64,000 nucleotides of DNA. Source: Phoenix dactylifera. Lineage: Eukaryota; Streptophyta; Magnoliopsida; Arecales; Arecaceae. Under the pieces are notes generated by a model. That model did no database searches. It was not told where the DNA came from and worked only from the letters and a program-made list of their open reading frames with translations. The stretch's first letter is position 1. Each line of letters opens with the position of its first letter. The stretch lies in contig NC_052404.1 in assembly GCF_009389715.1 (NCBI RefSeq), forward strand, positions 2,038,738 through 2,102,737, read 5' to 3'. Shown in pieces: positions 50,194-64,000 of the stretch. The position numbers and the translations under genes were made by a program.

Positions 50194-51085
50194 CAGATTT
50201 TATTTTATTAGTATATTTATCAAATATATTTGGTATTATACATCGATATGTACATGTAAATATCTTCATAAATAGATACATATGTATCTATATATGCATG
50301 TATATATGTATATATATGAATATGTAAAAGCAATGCGCAGGGCTCCTGCAACACACACACATATCTAAAGACTCTCTTCATCACCCTCATTTCATTGTTC
50401 AGGGCCTCCAAGATAAGTCCAGGTGCGGATGCAAATCTACCACACCAAAAATTTGTTAGTGTATTTTCTTTACAAAAAGCTTCAGGGATCATTCATCATG
50501 TACTTGAATTTGAAAATCTGGTTTCAAAGCTCTGATCACAACTAAAATTGTTAAGATTAGCTAACACTCTGCGCTCTTGAAGCATTACATTAGCATTGAT
50601 GTCACTTTGTGATCCAAACCACAGACACCTAAAAAAGTAAGCTTAATTTCACAAATGAAACATAGTACTCATAATGGAACTGATAATATATGGTATATTT
50701 ATTCTGGAAAAAAAAACTCCAATAATTGGCATTGGGCATTAGACTAAGATGAAACAAAATAATATGCAGACAAAAGGGAGGTATGCATGTTCACAGATTG
50801 CCCATCAACAAGATCAAATACTTCCATCCACAGCAACCTCAACATTACCCCAACCATCTTCAATATCAGGTCCCATCCAATAACCAGATACTATCACATG
50901 CATACTGGAAATTTACAGTTCTGCAACTAGCTAAGTGATACACACAAATATCTCATAGGCACTGATAGATTCTGACGTCGAACCATAGCGACGCCGAAAC
51001 TGGTCATGTTGTTGGGTCTGGATAGTTTCATAGCTACAAAAAATAGCCAGATGCATCAGGTGAAGTGGATGTGCTTAAAGAGTTG
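50163..51085. other. Spacer without recognised gene
   Basis: Contains short TA and GT runs just right of the foldback element (50163–50195). Nothing else is recognised. Confidence 0.4.
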
Positions 51086-51713
51086 CATAGCACAAAGAGA
51101 TTGGATTAGACCTAGCCTTAGGAGCTGCTTGTCCTGCTAGTCTATTTACAAGTAAAGCCTCTACTTGCATCTCCTGCCAACAGGTTGATAAATGTATATC
51201 AGGAAGAGGAATGGGAGGTCTGGAGGTATTGGATTTGTGATCAGAGACCACCGTGGCAATTTGGTAGCAGCAGAGGATCGACGCACAGGCCTTACCGTTG
51301 TGGGGGCAGAGCTTCGAGCAGCCTGGAAGGGAATATCATATGCAAGGCGAGCGCTCGGCACTGAGCGGATGTACATTGAGGATGACTCATCTATGGTGAT
51401 CAAGTGGATACGGGGTGCGGATATGTATGAAGATGGTCACCCACTCATTCGTGAGACATGCAAGCTGGTAGTGGAGCTGGGTATGTACCAGGAGCACATG
51501 TCTTCCGGAATGCGAACAGGGTAGCAGACTGGGTCGCCTCCTATGTTGCACGACATTCTGGGGAGTTCTTATGGATGCCCACAGTAGGGCTCCCGCCCCC
51601 ATTGTACTTTTTACTTTTTTCTAACTTGGCAAGATGTACTCACGTCCGAGCTATATGAATTACCATTTTTACCAAAAAAAAGAAAAAAGAAAAAAAAAGA
51701 AAGAAAAAAGACA
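51086..51713 (+). mobile_element. LINE remnant with RNase H domain and poly-A tail
   Basis: The plus strand from 51192 reads SGGIGFVIRDHRGNLVAAED, AELRAAWKGISYARRAL and MYIEDDSSMVIKWI, a plant LINE-type RNase H (RVT_3) domain. A frameshift near 51490 is followed by HVFRNANRVADWVASYVA, the usual closing motif. It ends in an impure A-rich tail at 51674–51711 (AAAAAAAAGAAAAAAG...). The RT and endonuclease regions are absent, so it is a 5'-truncated dead copy. A matching target duplication was not found. Confidence 0.85.
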
Positions 51714-51889
51714 TTATGCATTTGGTTCTCATTCATCACATTATGGAAGGCATACATTTGATTTAGGGTGATAAAAAGGAGATATATGGACATCTTCCAC
51801 CATTGCAAAATGACAGGCTGATTCAACATCATATAAATCACAAGCTTGGTTGATTGAGGGCTGATAGGGGTCTTTTGGAGCATAGTTTG

Positions 51890-52534
51890 TGTTGTGGGTG
51901 TGGTGCCGAATTTAGTCCCATACCGACTAGGCAGCGGAAAGGTCTGTGCTTTATAAGGAGGGAAAACATCTTTCCTCACGAGGTGCCTTTTGTGAGGCAA
52001 AACCGTGCAGGTATCCCCCCGTCAGCGCTGGACGCGAGGGCCGGAGTCCCAGAGCAGACAATACCTCGTGGGGGACGCGGGTCATTCTTTGTCGTCAGTT
52101 GGTTGGGACTGTGCTGTTATCGGGTCGAAAGGCTTGCAATAGATGGCGCGCCAGGTAGGGGCCCGCCCGCACATAGAAACTCTTCCTGGGCCTGGGGAGC
52201 TGCGTCGGCTCAGGCCGACCCAGGACCTTCCCGCTGGGGGGGCTATGTTGTGGGTTTGGTGCCGAATTTAGTCCCAGACCGACTAGGCAGCGGAAAGGTC
52301 TGTGCCTTATAAGGAGAGGAAACCTCTTTCCTCACGAGGCGCCTTTTGTGGGGCAAAACCGTGCGGGTATCCCCCCGTCAGCGCTGGACGTGCGGGCCGG
52401 AAAAAATTCTCCCCGTAGCACTGGACGCGCGGGCCGAAGTCCCAGAGCGGACAATACCTCGTGGGGGACGTGGGCCGTTCTCTGTCGTCAGTTGGTTGGG
52501 ACTGTGCTGTTGTCGGGTCGGAAGGCCTGCAACA
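51890..52534 (+). mobile_element. TRIM retroelement with two LTRs and a ~104-bp interior
   Basis: The left LTR (51890–52141) starts TGTTGTGGGTGTGGTGCCG and ends TTGCAATA. The right LTR (52246–52534) starts TGTTGTGGGTTTGGTGCCG and ends CTGCAACA. The interior begins GATGGCGCGCCAGGTAGGGG, the same tRNA-Arg-like primer site as the 13.2-kb TRIM, and ends CCTTCCCGCTGGGGGGGCT. Each LTR has a TATAAGGAG box, a TTTTGTG-GGCAAAACCGTG hairpin word and GC(G/A)GACAATACC. The right LTR has an extra ~40-bp duplicated piece (CGCTGGACGTGCGGGCC repeated). No clear target duplication was found. Confidence 0.88.
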
Positions 52535-54045
52535 CTTTCTAACCAATGTCTAAGTAAATTATGTTTTTGACCGAAAAGCTTTAAAATTTCTGAATTCTAT
52601 AGTGCATATAAAAATATAAATTAATGGAATGAGAGAGAGAGAGAGAGAGAGAGAGATTGGGGATATGAAAGGCAAAATAGCGGTTAGAGAAAGAGCGTCG
52701 ATATTTTTATTTGTGTTTAGTAGGGTCTAATCTATTTGGGGTGTCTACAAAAATCCATGTAGATAAGACATCATCGTCGTTATTGTTATTAACCTTCACC
52801 TGTAATTCGACAAACAAGAATCCTATCTCCTCGCATTTTCATTAGCCTTGTTATCATAGCCATCATCCTTTATCTCCATTTTCAGCAAGCAAGAACCCCA
52901 TTCTTGCCTTTTTCTTTAGCCTTGTTATCTCGGCCTTAAATGTGATTCAGGATTAAGGAAAAAAATAGAGATTTTATTTTTCTAGTTGATAGAGTTAAAA
53001 TTTATTTTAGTAAATACTTTTGAGCATGTAAAAGTTTTATATCCTATCATGCTGGAAGAGTTCGAGTAATACGGGAAGTACCAATCAACTACCACCTAAC
53101 CAACAAAAAATAATGAATTATCTTATTGTTTAAAAATTAGCTAATTTTATTTTCCTTGAATTCTCGAATTTTACTTAGACTTTAGAATTTTATTTTATGT
53201 GGGCTCTTATTAGGATTTTGGGTTGTTTATATAAATGAATTGCTATGTTAATTTAGAACACAACTTGCATTATTGAGAATATAGAATATTGAGTTGCTCT
53301 TCTTCCCCTCTTCTCTCCCCTCTTCTTCTCTTTCTTCTCCTTCTCTCTCTCTCTATCTCTTTCTTCTTCTGACTTGCGCCAGGTATTGGTCTACAGTGTA
53401 GATACATAATTTCTCTCTTTCAACATATTATGGTTCCTCTTGGTGAGTTTTTTAGACTTACCTTCAGAAGAATTAAAAAAAAGGGGAAAAGAGCATGAAA
53501 ATCCTAGACTATCTCCTTACACTTAAAGTTTTTATTGTTGTGTGGTTTCCGTTTTCAAAACTCCCCCGCTATCTTGCAAGAACTCCTTTAAGCCCTACCT
53601 GCCACCTAAACTATCTCCTGTTTCTGTATTTTAAGTACTGGCAGTAAAATTACTGCAGTTGAAGTCCTTAATTCCAAATGACACTCAATATTTTCCTTCA
53701 TAGAACGACCATGTGATGTTCTGTTTCCATACTATGGTGATCAGTCAGTGTTGAATCACATACAAAATCTCTCCAAGGAATATTTGAGTGCTTGGCTATG
53801 ATATTTGTTGGATATCATGTTTATTTATATATTTACTTTGAATTGGCATTTTTGAGGTGTTACATGGATATCAATTCGGGCCTTGTTGTAACGGTAAGGT
53901 TGCTTGACCTTAATGTCACAAGTTCAGAACATAAAAACAATCTAATTATGAGGTGATTTTGCCTATCCTGAAATGAAAAGTTTAAGTGATAATGCATATC
54001 AAAAGTTTCCAGTTGATATTTGCTAGCCAATTACAGTACACAAAC
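52535..54045. other. Spacer without recognised gene
   Basis: Holds an (AG)n tract at 52630–52656 and a CT-rich stretch at 53300–53370. No gene recognised. Confidence 0.45.
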
Positions 54046-54334
54046 TGTTGCAGGCCTTCCGACCCAACAACAACACAGTCCCAGCCAACTGACGACAGAG
54101 AACGGCCCGCGTCCCCCACGAGGTATTGTCCACTCTGGGACTCCGGCCCGCACGTCCAGCGCTTAAGGGAGAATTTTTTTCGGCCCGCGCATTCAGCGCT
54201 GACAGGGGGATACCCACACGGTTTTGCCCCACAAAAGACGCCTCGTGAGGAAAGAGGTTTCTCCTCCTTATAAGGCACAGACCTTTCCGCTGCCTAGTCG
54301 GTATGGGACTAAATTCGGCACCACACCCACAACA
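54046..54334 (-). mobile_element. Solo LTR of the 52-kb TRIM family, minus strand
   Basis: Starts TGTTGCAGGCCTTCCGACCC and ends ACACCCACAACA. It is the reverse complement of the LTR at 52246–52534, including GGTATTGTCC-CTCTGGGAC, GGTTTTGCCCCACAAAAG and CTTATAAGGCACAGACC. It also carries the extra duplicated piece, so it is closest to the right LTR of that element. No interior or partner LTR is adjacent. Confidence 0.87.
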
Positions 54335-54794
54335 GAAAGATATCCCATTCAATAAACAATGTTTGGATTCCACTATTGGCTATTGTAGATATTACTATTG
54401 TAATAATAAAGTTATTTTTAGCAAACGACAATTACTATCAATATTGCAGCAATTAAAAATTGTTTCAATGGGGTTCTGTTACTTTAGAGCAATCACATTG
54501 CTAAACCATCAACTATTACTGGAGAAGAGCTTCATCAGTTGGATCAACAAAGCAATTAGACATTTCCTATGGGGCCATGACACTAATTCTAGGAAGATGC
54601 ACACGATCTCTTGGCAGCAAATTTTGCAAACTAGAGTCTATAGGCCTTTTAGCGATTTCTAATTTACAAATTTATTGTTGGCATGATTTCTTGGCAAGGT
54701 TGCAGGGAGAGTGAAATGGACCCAAACTATCTGCTTGGACACCTATTTTGCTCTAAATATCATTTCAAATTCTCCCTATGTCCCGAAGGGTAGG

Positions 54795-55480
54795 TGTAAC
54801 AACTCAGGACCTCGTCCAAAATGGCTAGCCGGAAGATATTATTTGGGTTTCTTGATCCTGTATAAGTATCCAAGATCTACTCAGCAAATAACCGTTGTGG
54901 GACTAAACACATGCCTGCACGGATCTTTACATACTCCTCCGTTCGAGCTCTGACGTCCTTGTCAGACTAAGGGTTCAAATCTATTCAAATCTAATCACAA
55001 ACACCACGATCGGCCCGTGGTCAGCCTCAATGAATCCGTGCTGCAGTGTCCCCTAGTCCACATAGGTTATGAGCCGGATCCGTTCTGGTACCACTTGTAA
55101 CAACTCAGGATCTTGCCCAAAAATGGCTAGCCGGGAGGTATTATTTGGGTTCCTTAATCCTGTATAAGTATCCAAAATCTATCCAGTGAATAACCGATGT
55201 GGGACTAAACACACGCCCGCACGAGTCTTCACATATAAAGGGGTGCAACACGAGAACTTCCCAGGTAGTCACCCATCCTAATACTACTCTCGCCCAAGCA
55301 CGCTTAACTGTGGAGTTCTGATGGGATCCGGTGCATTAGTACTGGTATGATCGCACCCAGACTCGTGGGCGTGACCCAGCATCCCAAATCACTTTAATAC
55401 CCCCGATTGGCTTGAGTCACAAGCTCATGCAACGAAGCTCAGCATATAGTTCTGATTGGGGGAGGTCCTGGGTTGTTACA
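54795..55480 (-). mobile_element. Cassandra TRIM retroelement (5S-bearing LTR), minus strand
   Basis: The right-hand LTR (55096–55480, the 5' LTR on the minus strand) starts TGTAACAACTCAGGATC and ends GGTCCTGGGTTGTTACA. The left-hand LTR starts at 54795 with the same TGTAACAACTCAGGA but stays alignable only to about 54930. A primer site, read on the minus strand as AAGTGGTACCAGAACGG next to 55095, resembles the initiator-Met site. The flanking GTAGG at 54790–54794 and 55481–55485 is a perfect target duplication. The LTR encloses a 5S rRNA-like segment, the defining feature of Cassandra elements. There is no coding capacity. Confidence 0.93.
55241..55358 (-). rRNA. 5S rRNA-derived segment inside the Cassandra LTR (not a genuine 5S gene)
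   Basis: On the minus strand it begins GGGTGCGATCATACCAG and ends GTTCTCGTGTTGCACCC, covering the full ~118 nt of plant 5S rRNA. Box A (AGTTAAGCGTGC) and the intermediate part (GAGAGTAGTATTAGGATGGG) are preserved; box C reads GGGTGACTACCTGGGAAG where genic 5S has CCTCC. Because it is single, sits inside an LTR and is not in a tandem array, it is a retroelement component, possibly acting as an RNA polymerase III promoter. Confidence 0.9.
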
Positions 55481-55800
55481 GTAGGATAGGTCGTCGATGG
55501 AAATTTCATGTAGTTGGATCATTGATACCTTCACTCATCCACAGTTCTCTACAACTCTAGTCCCTAAGATGGCATCTGGCGGTAAGGTCAAAATATAGAC
55601 CTGTATCCTCCAATTGCAAGATTCATATATGTCGATGGTAACTGGAATTCTAATTTGATTGCGCAATGTTTCTCGCCTTGTTTGGCCGAGCAAATCATCA
55701 AACACCTGGAACAATGGATCGGGGTGACTATCTTATGTTGGGGCGAAGGCTGCAGGAAAGTTTTCTGTGCATTATTGGCGCCCAACAAATGCTAGACCCA

Positions 55801-56780
55801 AGGTTGACCGAGAATAAAAAATGAGGGCTCATTGCTACTAGGACTACTAATGGGTCAGACCGGGCTGAGGTATGCTTCACTTTCGTCTCAACCCAATTTT
55901 ATAGTCAGACTATGATTATGAACTTAGATCTGATCTGTCAGCCGGTCGGATTGGGTCGATCAGGCTCAAGAAAATGGTGTTAAATGTTCAAGTTTGGGGA
56001 GGTGAGTGGACTGGACTAGGTTTATAATTTGAGTTGAGCATCAAGCTATTCTTTTATAGAAAAAATATAATAACAAATAATTAAATAAAATTTACTAAAA
56101 AATAAATAAATAATTAAAAAGATCTAACTTAAACTTGAAATTTCATTCAAAAAGTTTTAATTTCATCCAAATAATTGATTATTCTTAAGTTTACAAATTA
56201 TAATCTTTATTATATATATAGATATATATTGATATACTTGAGAGTATTATTGTAAACAATCTACCAAAATAAAGAATGAAATGTATATATTTAAAGATAA
56301 CTAATTGAAAATATATATGAGAGAATATGTTAAGATGAGAAGAAGAAGTTAGTTTAAATGAGAGTTTATTTAATAAATTTGAAAAGATATTTAAAACCAA
56401 GGATGATAATAAGACTTACATGATTTATGTTTTCAAGCGGGGCTGGATTGGATTTGGGTTGGATCGGATCTTTTATTTTGCCGACCCAAATTAGACTTGA
56501 ATAATAATATATGGCCTGAACTCGGTCTAGATTTTAAATCAAATCCAATTTTTGAACCTAGGTTAACCCAATCTAGTTGCAGCTGTACTCATTATCGTCA
56601 GCATTCCTTTGGGAGCACCTTCCGACTTCGTCATTTCGGCATGCCTGTCCTTGGTATCTTTACACTTGGTGGACCCAACTCGTACCAATCATCAAACCGG
56701 TGTCTTTCCAATTAGTGGACCCGTTTTGTACCAATCATCAAACCCTCCATTATAAATCACACGGTCCAGAATAGAACAAC
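55801..56780. other. Spacer with hAT-like degraded repeat, upstream of CUL1
   Basis: 55.84–56.56 kb contains GGGTCAGACCGGGC, CGGTCGGATTGGGTCG and TTGGGTTGGATCGGATC words around an AT-rich centre, like old non-autonomous hAT elements; the ends are unclear. At 56665–56750 a direct repeat (GGACCCAACTCGTACCAATC against GGACCCGTTTTGTACCAATC) lies just before the CUL1 leader. Confidence 0.4.
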
Positions 56781-57373
56781 CGTGGAACCCAGACCACAGT
56801 GTATCCCAAATTCTCAAAAATGACCCATTTGCTCCTCGCCGTTTCTTCTTATTTCTGGCATCCTCAATTCCGAGCTCTTAGTCTCCGGGATCTCCCCATT
56901 TTCGATCGTCATCGGCCCCAGCGTCGACTGTGCGCGCCGTCCTCTCTCCTCTTCTCCTTCATCCCCTCAGATTTCTAGGGTCAGGATTAGGGTTTTGCGT
57001 CGCCTCCGTGCCCTCCAATCCATCGCCATCTTGTTATCTCCGAATCAGGTACTTGCTGTCTGTTTCTCTCCATTTCGTTCGCAATTTCTCCTTCTGCTGT
57101 GGCTTCGATGCTTCCTTTCGGCATGGACTCGAGTTCTGTTTCTGGATCGATGTTTTGGGGTTGTTTTCATGTTTTCGCCTGAATTGATGCTCGGAATTAG
57201 GGTTAGGGTTTGATTTCGGGCCGTTTTGATTATTCTTTGGCCGTTTTGATTCTTTTTTAGTTCTTGATTTAGGTCTACGAATCGAATATATCTCGCTGTA
57301 AGTGGATTATTGGGGGTCGTTTCAGCTGTGTCGGGCTCGGCCTGGGGGACGGGGTGGCTCGTGGTGAGAAAGC
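56781..57373 (+). other. Likely promoter/5' UTR of CUL1, with a leader intron
   Basis: The sequence becomes GC- and CT-rich (TTCTCCTTCATCCCCTC, CCATCGCCATC), as in plant 5' leaders. A plausible UTR intron runs from GT at 57049 (after CGAATCAG) to the acceptor TTTCAG at 57325. Short ORFs here do not match the cullin frame. Confidence 0.45.
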
Positions 57374-63041
<5,668 letters not shown>

Positions 63042-63605
63042 GTGAAAAATTACTTCATTTCTCACTGTATCAAGTCTTTTGATCTCAAATCAAACTTTTT
63101 TTAATGTTTTAGTAAATTTTGTAATTTGCTTGTGCAAATGTTGCATTGCATTATACTGACTTGTACAGAGATCACAGACTGGGATGCTGTAGAAAGCTAA
63201 TTTAAGCTCTAACAGTACTAAGACTACTATTACTGGAGTCACCAATGAATACTTCATTGCTGATGGATTATGGGATCTTTCAATATCTTTCATTCTGCAC
63301 TTATACCATGAGAAAAGCTAGGCTGCCATGCATCGCTTTTCCATGCACCCTCCCATGTGCTAAAGAAACTGGCTTTCCCTGTTTTGTAGGTTTTACGAAA
63401 CTCATTTTCCAAGTATAATCTTCCCTATGCGACTGAAGTGATGGGATTCATATCTCTGTTTATTTCTTCCCTTTCCTCTCCAATCCTTTATTCCTCCACC
63501 TCCTTCCTTTAATTCTACATCCCAAACTTGTCACTGTACCAGAAGAGAAATGGTGCATAATAGGGCTTTTGAGATCCATCAAGTTTTCTTGAGCCAGGAT
63601 GCTAT

Positions 63606-64000
63606 CTAGAGTTGGGCACTGGGCCGGGCCGCCCACGGCCCGGCACGAAGCGGGCCGTGCCTGGCACGGCCCGCTTGCTACAGTGCCGGGCCGTGCCTGG
63701 CACGGCCCATTTGAGAGGGCCGTGCTGGGTCACAGGGTACTGGCCCGCGGGCCGAGCCCGGCACGGCCCGCTTCGTGCCTGGGCCGGCACGGCCCGCTCT
63801 AGGCCCGCGGGCCAAGCACGGCACGGCCCGCGGGCCTGGCACGGTCCGGGCCTGGGCCCGGCCCGGCCCGATAAAAATTAATGCTTCATAAATTTTCTAA
63901 AAAAATTAATAAATATTAAAAACTAAGGATTTATGAATATAAAGCCACCTTAATGGTGGGGGGTTTGGCATAGACCCCTACCAGTTTATTAATTTAAATC
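63606..64000. mobile_element. GC-rich terminus of a hAT-like element (partial)
   Basis: About 260 bp of GGGCCGTGCC/GGCACGGCCCGC repeats on both strands, preceded by TAGAGTTGGGCACTGGGCC and followed by an abrupt change to AT-rich sequence (ATAAAAATTAATGC). Plant hAT elements of the Tip100/Ac type often have this organisation: a TAGRGTTGGGCA-like end, then GGGCCGGGCC subterminal repeats. The other end is outside the window, so the class is provisional. Confidence 0.5.

Larger units (their letters stand above)
54360..55800 (+). mobile_element. LINE reverse-transcriptase remnant, split by the Cassandra insertion
   Basis: The plus strand at about 54530–54640 reads INKAIRHFLWGHDTNSRKMH and TISWQQILQ, the segment after the RT core in plant LINEs. 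After the Cassandra element it continues near 55490 (RRWKFHV) and 55595–55690 (PIARFIYVDGNWNSNLIAQC, then FSPCLAEQIIK), again typical LINE spacing. Frameshifts and stops make it non-functional. The GTAGG target duplication of Cassandra lies in this sequence. Confidence 0.75.

Noticed and set aside
51611-54373. ORFs of 60–152 codons over 51.6–52.6 and 53.98–54.37 kb
   Set aside because: They read LTR sequence of the TRIM and of the solo LTR, and the same sequences are open on both strands.
55241-55358. A functional 5S rRNA gene
   Set aside because: Single copy, inside a Cassandra LTR with a target duplication around the element, and with substitutions in box C.
63599-63881. ORFs of 62–89 codons at the right edge
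   Set aside because: Translations of the GGGCCGTGCC repeat in three frames.

Overview
The window is nuclear DNA from a flowering plant. The genes are intron-rich with GT–AG splice sites, the proteins (CBP80/ABH1, NF-YB, CUL1) are plant-type, and the spacers are full of plant transposons (TRIM and Cassandra retroelements, CACTA, MULE MITE, hAT-like, LINE remnants). A monocot, perhaps a palm, is my best guess from the protein flavour and the dispersed GTACCG-rich repeats; this is inference only. ORF calls alone mislead here, because most coding sequence sits in short exons.

Layout. (1) 2108–9196, + strand: the C-terminal ~508 codons, in eight exons, of the 80-kDa nuclear cap-binding protein CBP80/ABH1, with one GC–AG intron; its 5' exons lie left of the window. 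(2) 9.2–18.2 kb: spacer with a 524-bp TRIM, a CACTA terminus, a second TRIM, microsatellites and a GTACCG repeat. (3) 18330–18857: an intronless NF-YB histone-fold gene. (4) 19–24.4 kb: LINE fragments, then a broken NF-YB copy ending in a (TA)n tract. (5) 26164–38403: a complete six-exon gene for a 331-aa conserved plant protein of unknown function, probably organellar. (6) 39.8–43.7 kb: a degraded copy of the first NF-YB gene, then a second intact, divergent NF-YB gene (43224–43739). (7) 44–56.7 kb: transposon-rich spacer with a palindromic TRIM composite, a foldback element, another TRIM, a solo LTR, and a Cassandra element (carrying 5S rRNA sequence) nested in a LINE. (8) 57374 to the right edge: the first nine coding exons of Cullin-1, with a GC-rich hAT-like repeat in its intron at the end.

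The most striking pattern is a duplicated two-gene NF-YB block: 18.3–24.3 kb has type 1 intact and type 2 dead, while 39.8–43.7 kb has type 1 dead and type 2 intact. Each type survives once, from opposite copies. The second unusual structure is a 911-bp TRIM-derived unit (47577–48487) whose two outer ends are both U5-type LTR ends in inverted orientation, yet which is flanked by a 5-bp target duplication.

The protein-coding genes do not form one pathway. CBP80 acts on capped RNA, NF-YB proteins on CCAAT promoters, CUL1 in SCF ubiquitin ligases, and the 331-aa protein is uncharacterised. All gene models rest on reading splice sites and protein similarity by eye.
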